This document shows positions 1 to 12,200 of a stretch of DNA of 64,000 nt, piece by piece (the first letter of the stretch is position 1; each line of letters opens with the position of its first letter). Source of the stretch: Sabellastarte sp. h YS-2021. Its lineage: Eukaryota > Annelida > Polychaeta > Sabellida > Sabellidae. The stretch spans positions 22,255,464-22,319,463 of the forward strand of contig OZ024929.1 of NCBI GenBank assembly GCA_964017235.1. The letters run 5' to 3'. A program made the translations under genes and the position numbers. Below the pieces are notes generated by a model. That model was not told where the DNA came from. It saw only the letters and a program-made list of their open reading frames with translations, and did no database searches.

Positions 1-1369
1 AAATTCAATCATTGGCAACTTGGGTTCGGTAATCAATCCAACAACCTGGAACCTCCCTCTACCCAGATCATTTACACGAGTATTTTGGTTAACATTGAGA
101 GCAAAATGTTGAAGAGAAATGAGTAACAAAAATCAGAGCTTCAAAATGTCAAATGCAATCTTTGTTTAGTAAACTTCTGTAACAATATTAGCGTTCACCA
201 GTGTAGACTCTTTGTCAACAGAAAACAGAATGCTTTATACCATTAGAAATGGTCATACTTCTTAACATATTAGTCTATATCATAATTTTCAGTGCAACAT
301 CATTTGGCTTATTTGTTTCTTAGACAAATGTAATGGCAAATATGATTTATAACCAAAACTGTCCGCACTCTCCCTTGTGCCTAAAAGATCTGTACTGGTT
401 TGAAGCAGATTTCCCATAAGCTATCCGGCATGTTTTACCAATGACTAGCTAGCTGTGCATCTTGTGAGTAAGTGAGAAACACTCATAAAGCGCCGAATTG
501 ATGTAAACATCCTCTAAGGCGCTGATGTGCAAAAAGGGATAGTCCAGTTCCAAACAGGGTCCGTTACCATATTAGCGTCCGATAGGGGAGATAGACTATG
601 GTGAAGGATAAGCTAATTATCTTAACTCATGACATCTGCCAAGGATGTATTAAATGTTTCTTTGCCAATTGGATTATGTAAACACTGCTGGTTAGATCTT
701 CATTGAAAATATGAGAAGATGGGTCTTGGTCAAACTTAAACCCCATTACAATTTGAGACTGGTCTAGATCACTGTCTGGATAATGGGGGTGTTCCACTAG
801 GGCCGACCCTACAACAGACGATAAGACTCTAAAGTCAGTTACAAAAGACCAGACAGGGTTTTACTCCAGCGTTTTAACAATGAGGTGCAGTTCCAGTAGG
901 GTAAACACTGAAATGTTGTTAACGGTGTTAAAACATCAATCATTCTCAGGGCCACCCTATTTTTCAAAAAACGATATTTAGCTATGTTGAAGAAAACCCC
1001 AACTACCATGTACAAACTATTCCAACTTAAAACAACTCCCATTCTTACAGAAAACTGCATACTTCACACAAAGTCCTGATAAATACATGGTGAAATTTAT
1101 TGTCAACTTGATTTAGTACCAGGGTTCAAACTCATTAAGATATACTTCAAAGTATTTCACTTTAGGTTTCTATTTTTGCATAAAAACTTTTTGGGGTTGA
1201 GCGGTAGCTCTATGCCTCTATAAATTTTATTTAGAGAGTAGGATATTGTAGCCCTTGGATGTAAACTTCTAAATTTTGGCGTGTGAAGGGTTCTATTTAT
1301 ACACAAAGAAAAGTCGCCAGTAGAACCTGCAGACACCCTGTGGGTCAAAATTTTGTCTCAATCACTCTA
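1..1369. other. No gene recognised
   Basis: AT-rich non-coding sequence. I see no exon with splice sites and no clear repeat boundary. The short open frames here have no recognisable domain. Confidence 0.4.
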
Positions 1370-2165
1370 GATCGTTCTAACTTGCACCGTTTCCAAGATA
1401 AATGCATTTTTGCATTTTAAGCAGAAATTCAAGATGGCAGCCAAAAATGGTGGGAAAACAATTTTTGTGAAAAGTCGCCAGTAGACTCTGCAAATACCCT
1501 GGGGGTCAAACATTTTGTCGCACTCGCTTTTTCTCACACCGTTTCTGAGATATTAAAGATTTTTTATTTTCAGCATCAAGAAAAATTGTGGCATTTAGTT
1601 AATCGTTAATAAGTCGGCCATTTTGTATTTTATCACTTCCAAAAGTTGACAATTTCCAGACATCTATATAACAAACCTACTTACCAAAGTTTAAGTTATC
1701 ATCTGGACAAGCACACCCTTTGAAAAACATGTTATTGGTCATGTGACTTCTCTGATTGGTTGAAAAGACACGACACCATATTCTGAATTTTTTTCCCAGG
1801 GCTACTTGCACACACGTGCTAAATTTCGAAAGAGAATCCGCCAAGTGGCTGGGGAGCTTCCCTTGTGGGACGTTTAATTACATATTTCTGAGACTTTGAC
1901 ATATACACCAGGTATGATAGAACAAAATGAGCCACAGTGTGAGTTATGGGATTAAATGCCTCATTTTTCGACATTAAGGTGGCACTGGTGGCGGTGGCAA
2001 TAACACCTCAACTCCAAACTTTAATCACTTCTTACTTACCCATATATGAACACTGAAAATTTGAAGAAAATCCATTCATAACTTTTTGAGTTACGCTGTT
2101 CGCTATAAACAGACAGACGGACAAACCCCAATTAATACATAACCTATGCTGGAGGAGGTAACATG
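1370..2165 (+). repeat. Old copy of satellite-bearing hairpin-end element
   Basis: Holds about one and a half diverged units of the roughly 170 bp satellite found at 6185-6830 and 13360-14190 (shared phrases: 'gtcgaaat.gctctatct', 'gagataa.gcatttttg', 'caagatggc.gcca'). After it comes a unique flank shared with 6836-7060 and 14220-14400 ('tgatttccagacatctatata', 'tcatc.ggacaagc.caccc', 'tctgattggttgaaa'). The far end carries 'cagacagacggacaaacccc' and 'ggaggaggtaac', a common non-autonomous element terminus. Boundaries are approximate. Confidence 0.55.
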
Positions 2166-2424
2166 ACACTGTAATCACAGTCACCTTTTTATGGGTTCAA
2201 CTCTCACAAGTGGCAATGCTGAGGGCTTGTGTCTTTTAACATTATTAGATCTACACTGTATAATTCTGCACCCCTCTTGTTAGACATGAAAAATACGGTA
2301 CAAAAATAATGTATCCCCAAAACGATGAAGGGAGAAAATAAACGCTTTAAACCAGTTTCTATTGTTTTAGTGCAGAATTTTGGCCAATCAACTCGAACTG
2401 CTATCCTCTTGTTCAATTTCACAC

Positions 2425-2655
2425 TGGGGAGGCCACGGAGACGCTATGTTAAGACACTTGCCTCCCACCTCTGAGATCAGAGTTCAGATCCTGGTCTGAC
2501 CTCAAGTGGGAAAGCTGGTAGTTGCCTGCCATTGGTTTGGCAATTTACAGCACCTTGACCAAATATATGCAATGGTTTATTCTTCGCTTCTGACTAGCCC
2601 TCATGATATAACCAACAAGGTACTAGACATGATTAAAAACACTAAATAAATAAAT
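2425..2655 (+). mobile_element. tRNA-derived SINE, diverged copy
   Basis: Same family as the two young copies at 12303-12526 and 49577-49810. It keeps 'cttgcctcccacctctgag', 'aagtgggaaagctggtagttgcc' and an (AAAT)n-like tail, but differs at many sites. The tRNA-like promoter boxes are degraded and no target-site duplication is clear, so this is an old insertion. Confidence 0.75.
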
Positions 2656-2996
2656 AAATCAACTGCCCCTTGTGTATGACCCGTACAAGGTGTTGAAAGT
2701 GATGGCAAACCCAGTATAATCAGTCACATCTGCCACTTAAAATTTCAAGCTGAATTTTGCCATAAATGTTGACTTAAATATAATGTTATCTGGATTATAT
2801 TTGTTGAGGTATGCATACAAACAGAAAAATAAAGTGATGCAATCACAAAATAATCCTCTGTTGTGCGATAATTTGATGTGTATCACTGAAAACAACCAGA
2901 TTTGTGGAGTGGCTATTTGATCAAACAGAACAAACGGTTGGCCTTGTGTGATGGTGTGATATGGTAGTTCATTGAATCATGATGGCACATTTTGTT

Positions 2997-3074
2997 AAAA
3001 CACATTTATACACAATAAAAGCATTTTGATTTATTAAAACACATTTATACACAATAAAAGCATTTTGATTTATT
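2997..3074. repeat. 39 bp tandem duplication
   Basis: Two adjacent identical 39 bp units, each starting AAAACACATTTATACAC and ending in GATTTATT. No function is apparent; probably replication slippage. Confidence 0.85.
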
Positions 3075-3539
3075 ACAAATGACCTTAAATGACACAATTA
3101 AAAAGAAAGTAACAAAAATGTCAATACAGAAAGTCAAAATAATAGAAATACACCAAAACACTATCTAAATGGTGCTTCAAGGATGTACTGATAAAATAGT
3201 AATAAATTTATTTTAAAATACAGAACAATTATCCTTATATCTGACTCTTACGTAGAATTATTAACATGCATTTTGTATACATTTTTGTATGAAAAGACTT
3301 TCGTTTATATGTCTTATATAACCTAGTCTCATTTACAATTACTCTTTTATTAATACAAATGTGAATAATGTACAGAATTCTTAATTAAAAACAATTTACA
3401 AAGTGTAAAAAATGTCACAAGAAAGGGTTGAATCAAAGTCTGTATGTTGTTTGAGTGACTCATCTGGAACAGATCTAAAAACATAAGACGAAATGATCAG
3501 TAAATATTGAACAAAAGCAGTTTAAACTGCTGGACTTTT

Positions 3540-3627
3540 TCCCCCCACCCGCCCACCGGCCCATCTGGACACCATGGGTGAAAACAATATCCCGACAGCC
3601 CTTAAGGGCTGTAGGGTAAAAAACACT
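3540..3627 (+). mobile_element. Right end of a hairpin-ended repeat
   Basis: Contains the 16 bp perfect palindrome CAGCCCTTAAGGGCTG followed by 'tagggtaaaa', preceded by 'gacaccatgggtgaaaacaat'. The same terminus occurs at 30265-30340, where it closes a full element whose left end is at 29563. Here only the right end is recognisable. Confidence 0.6.
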
Positions 3628-4077
3628 AACAAATTGTGACTTGTACAATTCGAGCACAAAACCACATGTGCAATATGACCAAGAATTGCGCATTTGATGC
3701 AAGGTCAGTACTCACAAAGAAGGATCAAGCTATAGTTTTTAGAAAATGGCTCTGCTGACCTTTGGCTTAAACCAGTAAGCACAAAGCGATTTTGGGGGGA
3801 TTCAGAAGATTCTCAATTAGATTTTTGCATACCATCCATAGTCATAACCCAATTTTTTGAATAACTAATTTTTCACTAATCTCCTTTGTGAATACGGCAC
3901 AAAATCTTATGCACTGTGACCATAATTTTAGCAATATACTTTGTTGCTTTATGCGTTGTAGCAGTAAGTCCAAGATTTACATTCAGTGAAAAACTTGTAT
4001 GCACCAATGGCAATACTAGACCTAGTGCATCGGAGAACTGATGTAAATTTGTATCAACTGGAAAGACAACTCACCAA

Positions 4078-4641
4078 AGCCAGTGAACCATTATCTGACC
4101 TTGAAGGAGGGGCCCAAGGCCAAACCTGACCACATCAGAAGATTCCTGACCCATGATATCCTATAATTCCATTGCACATTGCAAACTTCTAGGACCAATA
4201 CTAAGCGAGTTATAAATACTTTTAACTTTGGCTATCCTCGTTTGACCTTAAAGGGGGGGGGGCTCAAAGTCAAATCGAACCACATCAGAAGATTCCCATC
4301 CAATAATTTCTTAGAAGTTGGTTGCACACTGCAAACATCTAGGACCAATAATAAGCGAGTTAAAAGCATTTTTAAGTTAAGCTATCCTTGTTTGACCTTG
4401 AAGGAAGGGCCTAAGGTCAAATCTGAACACATCAGAAGATTCTTAGCCCATGATTTCCTACTAGTTGGTTTCACATTACAAACCTCTAAGACCAAAAATA
4501 AGTGAGTTATAAGCACTTTTAAGGTTGACTATCCTTGTTTGACCATGAAGGAGAGGCCCAAGGTCAAATCTGACCACATCAGAAGACTCCCAGCCCATGA
4601 TTTTCTATAAGTTGGTTTCACATTGCAAACCTCTAGGACAA
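4078..4641 (+). repeat. 146 bp tandem array, left part
   Basis: About four diverged units containing 'tgaccttgaaggaggg', 'aggtcaaatctgaccacatcagaagattc' and 'ctaggaccaataataagcgagttataagc'. Open frames across it (for example 4179-4505) arise from the repeat and are not genes. The array is interrupted at 4642 by a separate element and resumes at 7199. Related arrays are at 30960-31780 and, inverted, at 11290-11405. Confidence 0.85.
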
Positions 4642-4980
4642 ACTAGAGGATCGCTCGCAAAAAAAGATAATGTTTTTGCATAGCAAAAACAAAGCGTCCC
4701 GAAAAGGATATAAAGGTGAGTGCTAAAGTATTAAGAAAATGCTTCGTTTCTAGCCTTATACTGTTGTGGCAACCAAAGTCAGCACAGTCTGCTCTATCTA
4801 GCACGGTTTTCAAGATATAAGCATTTTTGTGTTTTGCAAAAACTTTGAAAATTCAAAATGGCCACCATTTTTGGGGAGACAAAAAGTTTTGACAAGACCA
4901 CTGTCGCGGTGTGTATCTCCCGCCGAGCATTAAAGGAGAAGAAATAGCTTTTCCGACATATTCACAATTTTTCATTTTCG

Positions 4981-6185
4981 TGTGTGAAAGCTCTCCTAAA
5001 AGTAGGTGAATGAGTTATTTGAGAAAAATTGGCTATCTGCAATACTATTAAGAGATAATTCACATTTACTCCTTTTGAGTAGGTGAGTAATTACCTACGG
5101 TTCTGGAACTTCACCAAGTAAAAGCTCTCCCACAAGTAGATGAATGAGTTATTTGATAAAAATTGGGTATCCGCAATACTTTTACAGATAATTAGCATTT
5201 ACTCATTTTGAGTAGGTGAATAATTAGCTATGGGTCTGAAACTTCACGGAGTGAAAGCTCTCCCAAAAGTAGGTGAATGAGTTATTTGAGAAAAATTGGC
5301 TATCTGCAATACTTTTAGAGATAATTCGCATTTACTCATTTTGAGTAGGTGAGTAATTAGCTATGGGTCTGAAACTTCACCATGTGAAAGCTCTTCCAAA
5401 AGTAGGTGAATGAGTTATTTGATAAAAATTGGCTATCTGCAATACTTTTAAGAGATAATTCGCATTTACTCATTTTGAGTAGGTGAGTAATTAGCTATGG
5501 GTCTGAAACTTCACCATGTGAAGCTCTCCCACAAGTACATGAATGAGTATTTGATAAAAATTGGGTATCCGCAATACTTTTACAGATAATTAGAATTTAC
5601 TCATTTTGAGTAGGTGAATAATTAGCTATGGGTCTGAAACTTCACGGAGTGAAAGCTCCCCCAAAAGTAGGTGAATGAGTTATTTGAGAAAAATTGGCTA
5701 TCTGCAATTTAGAGATAATTCGCATTTACTCATTTTGAGTAGGTCAGTAATTATCTACGGGTCTGAAACTTCACCATGTCAAAGCTCTCCCAAAAGTACA
5801 TGAATGAGTTATTTGATAAAAATTGGCTATCTGCAATAGTTTTTGAGATATTAGCATTTACTCATTTTGAGTAGGTGAGCAATTAGCTATGGGTCTGAAA
5901 CTTCACGGAGTGAAAGCTCTCCCAAAAGTAGGTGAATGAGTTATTTCAGAAAAATTGGCTATCTGCAATACTTTTAGAGGTAATTCGCATTTACTCATTT
6001 TGAGTAGGTGAGTAATTAGCTATGGGTCTGAAACTTCACCATGTGAAAGCTCTTCCAAAAGTAGATGAATGAGTTATTTGAGAAAAATTGGGTATCCGCA
6101 ATACTTTGAGATAATTAGCATTTACTCATTTTGAGTAGGTGAATAATTAGCTACGGGTCTGAAACTTCACCGAGTGAAAGCTCTT
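4981..6185 (+). repeat. 133 bp tandem array, about 9 units
   Basis: Unit of about 133 bp with 'gtgaaagctctcccaaaagt', 'aggtgaatgagttatttga', 'ttggctatctgcaatac' and 'tactcattttgagtaggtga'. Unit starts at about 5251, 5384 and 5517 show the spacing. Alternating variants (shorter or longer 'agagataattcgca') suggest a higher-order pattern. Confidence 0.9.
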
Positions 6186-6830
6186 TGGGATAGCTGCTCT
6201 GCAGAGATACCCTGAAGATCAAAAATTTCGTCGAAATCGTTCTATGTAGCACAGTTTTCGAGATATTAGCATTTTTGTGTTTTGCAATTTTCGCGCAAAA
6301 ATTCGAAAATTCAAAATGGCCGCCATTTTTGGTGAGACAAAATTTTTTTGAAAATTGGCATGGCTACTCTGCAGAGATACCCTGTGGGTCAAAAATTTTG
6401 TCGAAATCGCTCTATCTAGCAGGGTTTTCGAGATATAAGCATTTTTATGTTTTGCAATTTTTGCGAAAAATTCGAAAATTCAAAATGGCCGCCATTTTTG
6501 GCGAGACAAATTTTTTTGGGAAATAGGCATGGCTACTCTGCAGAGATACCCTGTGGGTCAAAAATTTCGTCGAAATCGCTCTATCTAGTACGGCTTTCGA
6601 GATATAAGCATTTTTATGTTTTGCAATTTTTGCAAAAAATTCGAAAATTCAAAATGGCCGCCATTTTTGGCGAGACAAAAATTTTTTCAAAATTGGGATA
6701 ACTACTCTGCAGAGATACCCTGTGGGTCAAAAATTTCGTCGAAATCGCTCTATCTAGCACGGTTTTCGAGATATAAGCATTTTTGTGTTTTCCTTATTTG
6801 GAAAATTCATAATGATTAATTATTCATTAA
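6185..6830 (+). repeat. 169-171 bp satellite array, about 3.7 units
   Basis: Unit starts can be read from 'gcagagatac' at 6201, 6371, 6540 and 6709. Each unit has 'tcgtcgaaatcgctctatct', 'ttttcgagatataagcattttt' and 'caaaatggccgccatttttgg'. Because a unit can stay open in one frame, overlapping reading frames of 67-84 codons appear here. They are products of the repeat, not genes. Confidence 0.9.
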
Positions 6831-7198
6831 TTACTCGGCCATTTCTTAACCAATCACTGCCAAAATCTAATGATTTCCAGATTTTAATAGAATGAATGTA
6901 TTTGCCAAGTTTCAGGTGAATTGATAAAATTCCTTTCAAGTTATCATCCGGACAAGCTTCCCCATCGAAAAAAGACATTTTTGGTCATGTGACCTCTCTG
7001 ATTGGTTGAAATGTCACTGCAGCATATTCAAAAAAAATTCCCCAAGGCTACTGCCTAAACCTGCCAAATTTGAAAAGAATCCGCCAAACGGTTACAGAGT
7101 TATAAGGAAAACAAAATGCGGAGCCGGCGGAGCCGGCGGAGCCAGCGGAGCCTGAAGGTCTCCCATACACAAACAAGCATCCCGCAAGGGATGCTTAA

Positions 7199-7722
7199 TA
7201 ATAGGCAAGTTATAAGCTTTAAGTATGGTTATCCTTGTTTGACCTTGAAGGAGGTGTCCAAGGTGAAACCTGACCACATCAGAAGATTCCCAGCCCATGA
7301 TTTTGTATAGGTTGCTTTCACATGCCAAACCTCTATGACCAATAATAAGTGTGATATAGGCACTTTTAAAGTGTGCTACATGGGATACTTTGGCAATGTC
7401 TGAAAAGTTGTAGTGGACATTTATATCTGTTATACATGTCACCTATGGAGAGATTCAGCCTTCTACTTATGGGAACCATCCAGTAAAAAATGTAGATGAT
7501 TTTCAGAGAAATGCCTGTGGCGGCCATCTTGTTTCTCAGAATGAGGCTAATTTCAGCCTCAGAGAGGCTTACCTCCCAATGAAGACATCCTGCAAATTTG
7601 GTGAAGCAACCTGGTGTACTTTTCTGCTAACAGCATGAATGTCAAAAATCTCTTTATGTGTGGCAGCGGCAGCATAGTGAACACTAAACCAAAGTATCCA
7701 CCAGATGCATCCGGTGGATACA
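7199..7722 (+). repeat. Remainder of interrupted 146 bp array and its right terminus
   Basis: Starts with the second half of an array unit ('aagttataagc...gaccttgaaggagg...') broken by the element at 4642-7198. After it comes 'atgcctgtggcggccatcttgttt' and, at 7695-7722, the 28 bp near-perfect palindrome GTATCCACCAGATGCATC-CGGTGGATAC, likely the terminal hairpin of the outer element. The inverted relative at 10945-11405 carries the same terminal motif. Confidence 0.65.
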
Positions 7723-8869
7723 ATAATATAAGAATGTTATCATACAGTTGGAATGCATATGCCATATCTTGGCTATTCACATTGATAACAATACAAGCTG
7801 ATACAAAATACTTATTTTGAATTCGACCTTTTTCAGATTAGTAGGTACTCAGTGCAATAATTTCCACTGGACTAAAAGTGCTATATGAAATATCTTGATT
7901 GTAAAAGTACAACTGAAGACAGTGGCTCAGGAATGGCCGTTTATCAACATCACTTAGATTTTGTTGTCTGACAGTGGGAATGGGATCCAATCAGTGGACT
8001 GCTATTGTAAGTGGTCATCTGAGCCATATGTATTTGCTTGTACCTGGATTTGAGCCTACATCCTCTGTGTTCCTAAGCCAAAGTGCTACCCATTAGGCCA
8101 CATGGCAGATATCATTAGAAAACAACAGAGGACTCCATTTAAAAGTAACAAAGCTTAAAAATAATATAAAAATAACATAAAAATAATTCACCACTGTCAT
8201 CAGTTTCAAGAAGGATGATATTTAAGCTTATCAAGCTTGACTATACCTGTTTAGCACAATGGGCAATTTACATTTCCACAAAAGCCATTCCAGGAGGAAA
8301 ATTATTAAAATTCCACAATTGCATTATTCCGATTCCAGGACAAATTCTACTTTAAATTTAGAGATGGTTTAACAGCTATAACTGGCTGCTGATGTATGGT
8401 ACACCGACTATTTGATAGTAAATCGCAGCAGTATTTCTGCTTTGATACACATACAAATTATGTGGCACATGCTTTGCAAATGTCAGGAAATTTATTATGG
8501 CATTGTATTTTGACAGATGAATTGTTAACTTCAAATGTTTTGTGACCTCTAGTCTGTCGACTTGAAATAACTACAGGCTTAATCATTTGATTTTTACTTT
8601 GAACTATGTTTTCCTTTCCATTTAGACTTCAGATCTTAAATATAATTACTGGCTAGATCCTTTGACACAGACTTTGGAAGATGTCTTTCGTTTCATCTAA
8701 AGTTTACATTTCTTCTTTTACATATTGTTGACACGACCTTCCATACTCAATTATCGCTTGCTGCCCTATCAGTGCAAATCAAAGTTGAGCCCTAGCACAT
8801 TTCAATAGCTAAGGTGAGGTGAGAAATCAGGTGATTAAATGCCAAACCTGTTACCCACCCAGCCACCAA
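7723..8869. other. No gene recognised
   Basis: AT-rich non-coding sequence with a tRNA-like SINE head fragment (8045-8105). No exon signature. Confidence 0.35.
8045..8105 (-). mobile_element. tRNA-like SINE head fragment
   Basis: On the minus strand it reads like a tRNA gene's internal promoter: a box A-like 'gtggcctaatgggtagc' and, after about 35 bp, a box B-like 'ggctcaaatcc'. No full tRNA fold is convincing, so a decayed SINE head is preferred over a tRNA gene. Confidence 0.45.
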
Positions 8870-9030
8870 GGAGGCATCACAGGTAATCATGTCCTCAGCA
8901 GCTAAGTTTAGTATTTAATCAGAGGTTGCCATCTTTTTGTGGAATTGACTCCCACAGGTGGCAAGACTGTGGACCCATCCCGATATAACTCTGGCTGTTA
9001 AACAGGACATAAAGCCATAACTTTGGTTTT
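8870..9030 (+). mobile_element. SINE-like repeat, second family
   Basis: Shares 'cccgatataactctggctgttaaacaggacataaagcc' with similar segments at 12205-12275 and 19330-19470 ('tgaccctggctgttgaa..ggacgtaaaatccc'). The copies are diverged, and a tRNA-like head is only suggested in the 19.3 kb copy. Confidence 0.45.
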
Positions 9031-9147
9031 GCATCAGTGGTTATTGTTTATAGAGTTACCCAAACACATCAGAAGGTATTTCATGTTAAAATAATTCTAA
9101 ATAGGATGTTTGAGTTAAACAGTTTACCTTGGAAAGTTCCATGCTTC

Positions 9148-9228
9148 TTAGTTATTTTCAACCCCCAAAGCAGCCAAGAATTCAGTGAGAGTGATAATTT
9201 TGTCTCCATCATCCTTCTCCAATACTTC
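9148..9228 (-). CDS. EF-hand gene, exon 2 (terminal)
   Basis: Encodes the second, degenerate EF-hand, with C-terminus FLAALGVENN and stop TAA at 9148-9150. Acceptor AG at 9229-9230 after a short pyrimidine tract. The polyadenylation signal is not clear in the next few hundred bases. Confidence 0.78.
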   Translation of the reverse strand, partial: EVLEKDDGDKIITLTEFLAALGVENN

Positions 9229-12200
9229 CTGGGAAATACAATACAAAATGAAAAAAAACAACATAACATGAATTTGAACAATAAACAAGACCACTGCAGT
9301 GGTAAGATCTAATGTTGGAGATTAAACACAAAATGATATACAAACAGTAGCGTAGGAAGTGCGGTGGGGGCCGTGGGGGGTCATGGCCCCCCACTTTTAA
9401 TAGTGGGGGCCATCATATTGCCCCCCCACCATGACATTTGATATATTTTAGAAATTTTTTAAAGAACTTCACACTCTACTGGGGTTACATACATTTTGAG
9501 ATTAGCTAATCAAACTATTTTAACCAGATGAACCAAACACAACTTAAATTTATGAAAAATATAACCTTACACATATAACATAAAGAAACATGTCCATGTA
9601 ATTCAAAGTGGAATAAGACACTGATGTGGTAGCCACTGTATACTGGCAAAATGTCAAAGTAACTATTACTCAGTTAGCTATGGAGCTACAGCTCTGAAAA
9701 TATGCCAGGACACAGAACTTAATATTTAGGTGAACAACATATTTAACCAAAACACTGTAACCATAACAGTTACAAAGAAAGAAGTTTATGTTACTCACTG
9801 TTAAAGACATAAAATATTTCTGGCTTAATGTAAGACAGGCTTAATGAGGACGGGGTGCGGTATAGATATTCAGGGTATATTCAGAATTTTTGATCAACTT
9901 TCAAAGTTCACTGTTAACTAAATAACAACACACACCTCTCACTTTCCCATAATGCATAAAAAGTCCACCAAAAAAGTGGGATTACAAAGCTTACCAATGA
10001 ACTAAAACTGTCAAAGTGAAAATGATTACTTGTTGTGTGTTGTTTTAACAAAAAAAAAGCCCATATCACTGGTGCCGTCTACATTTTTGGCTCAAATATT
10101 GATTAGAACTGAAGTTGTTGGAACCATGAGGACAAGATCACATAGGGGAAAGCAAATGTGTACAGAAATGACCTTAAGTACAGGTGAGAACAGGCCACAA
10201 AGCTAGTATTCATACATTAGGCTAATATTAATGTAAGGTAATCCGATGTACATGATTCCATAATATTCTTAACTCATGTCATTTGTGTTATTACACTTTG
10301 ACACCACTTTTAAGAGCAATTGAAAAACAACCTGCTCACTGACTGTGTCAGCAAGTTTAAATTTTTAATGTAAATCTGATAACAGTTCCTGGTATTTGTT
10401 ACAGCCTCACAAATTATTAGTATACAATTCAAATGTTACAAATGCAAACTAAAATTGGGCAAAACAAGACCCTTGTTTCCCTAATAAGACTGCACGATTT
10501 CTGAAATTTTAATGAATACATTATAGGGTTTGTATTCAGAAAAGTGCTCAAGCTAAAATGAAATAATTAGCACCATACATAGTTTTTGAAACTCTGCTAG
10601 TTTTAAAATCATCTTTCATTGAATCGTTTTGTGATTGTAGCGATATTGCACCAGCCAACCAGCTATATTAATAATGCAATCATAAAGTACACATGTAGGG
10701 ACACACATCGCTCATGTAGGGAAATATTCCAGATTTCACATTACTTCTTCCTGTTTTTCTCCTGACATTACCTTCAGCTTGACTTCATGACACGTCATCA
10801 ACTTGGCACAAGATAGAAGACAAAATACTTTTATGACCCTTTGTGATCACTGGTAATATTCGTGCACTAGCAGAAGTCATAACAAAAATAAACCGATTTC
10901 GAGAACATCCGAATGCAGCAGTGGGCCAATTCGAGGCACTGATGGTACACACTAAATAGCATCTGGTGGATACTATGGATTATGCATAAGTTGGCCGCCG
11001 CAGCTACTGTCGAGATTTTCTCGTTACCCTTCTAGAAGCCAGGGTATTTTTGGTAGACTTCTCAAATTTGCAGGATATATTCATAACCATAAAATCTTGC
11101 CTGAGAATATTTTTGGCTTCAACTTGAAAAACAAGATGGCCACCATGGGCATTTTTCGACTTTCAGTAAGATTTGTTGGCCCTCTAGAACAAAGGGTATT
11201 ATAGGCAGATCTCAAATTCACAGGAAATGTTCATCATTACAAAATCTTGACTCAAGATATTTTTGGCCTCGTTTTGAAAAAAACAAGATGGCCACCACAG
11301 GCATTTCTTTTCAGTTATGAAAAGTGCTTATAACTCGATTATTGGTCCTAGAGGTTTGCAATGTGAAACCAGCCTATAGGAAATCATGGGCTATGAATCT
11401 TCTCAGGGTTAGATTATGCCATCCGAGTATGTTAAACACACGGTATTTCAGATTTGGACAAAAATTTTGGTTGTCGGTACATCCATTGAGACACAATGTT
11501 TAAGTAGAAAATATTTCTGCTCTAGACGCGAATTTCAGTTGGCAGGAAGTGTAGATATGCACAAAATATACATAACACTAAAGATAAGGTTTGTATCTTA
11601 AAATTAAATGGTTTGGAGCAATTTCCTGGCAAGTTGTTTACATCCACCATTGCTAAGCGAGATTTCATGCGCGATGAGATCCTTCCAAAACAACCATTGA
11701 ACTCACCTTACGTCACCATATTGCAACAAAAGACTACCAAATCACAACCTTATGTACACACTGGACCACACCTTTGTTTAATGTAGTTAGAAATCCATAC
11801 ACACCTGCCCAAAATTGTCTGTGCGTGCTCACGGTATTGAAGCCAGAGGCAGGTATTTAAGCAGTTTAAAACTTCTGTGTGACTTGGCAAGGTAGTGGAC
11901 GGTTCGCCACCGACTCCCAAGGTCACACACCAACTTCAGACGGTGATCCAAGGACAGGGACGTTTCCCCAAATGTGGCCTACCATGGGCGATACCGCCTG
12001 TAGTGTGAATGGGGTACATGTATAAACAAGTTTGACATCTAATCACAGGTTCTCACCTCTGTTATAAGTAGGGGTGGATCCAGCTTTTAAGTAAGGTGTG
12101 GGCGGGTGGGGGGGGGTTCACATCAGAGTAAGGTGGGGGTTCACATCAGACATACCATCACTAAGGGGGTCGGGGGGGAGGGGGGCTAGTGATAAGGGCG

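Larger units (their letters stand above)
2656..4077. other. No gene recognised; AT-rich spacer
   Basis: No coding exon is supported. The stretch contains a 39 bp direct duplication (2997-3074) and the right end of a hairpin-ended repeat (about 3540-3627). Several TTTATT motifs near 3030-3075 could be minus-strand polyadenylation signals, but no minus-strand gene upstream of them was found. Confidence 0.35.
4642..7198 (+). mobile_element. Pearl/Helentron-like non-autonomous element, nested insertion
   Basis: The left end reads ACTAGAGGATCGCTCGC, then a hairpin (GTTTTTGCATAGCAAAAAC) and AAAGCGTCCC. The right end is the hairpin AAGCATCCCGCAAGGGATGCTT. The core is two tandem arrays (about 133 bp and 170 bp units). 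Near the right end is a GC-rich 9 bp minisatellite (7119-7153). It splits the 146 bp array cleanly: the sequence before 4642 and after 7198 rejoins as one normal array unit. There is no coding capacity. The architecture (short hairpin ends, tandem core, no long target duplication) is that of pearl/HINE elements of bivalves; the assignment is by architecture only. Confidence 0.7.

Noticed and set aside
4179-4505. 108-codon open frame with internal repeats
   Set aside because: It lies wholly inside the 146 bp tandem array; the repeated protein pattern reflects the DNA repeat.
6275-6819. Three overlapping open frames with similar proteins
   Set aside because: They are produced by the 170 bp satellite; no independent coding signal.
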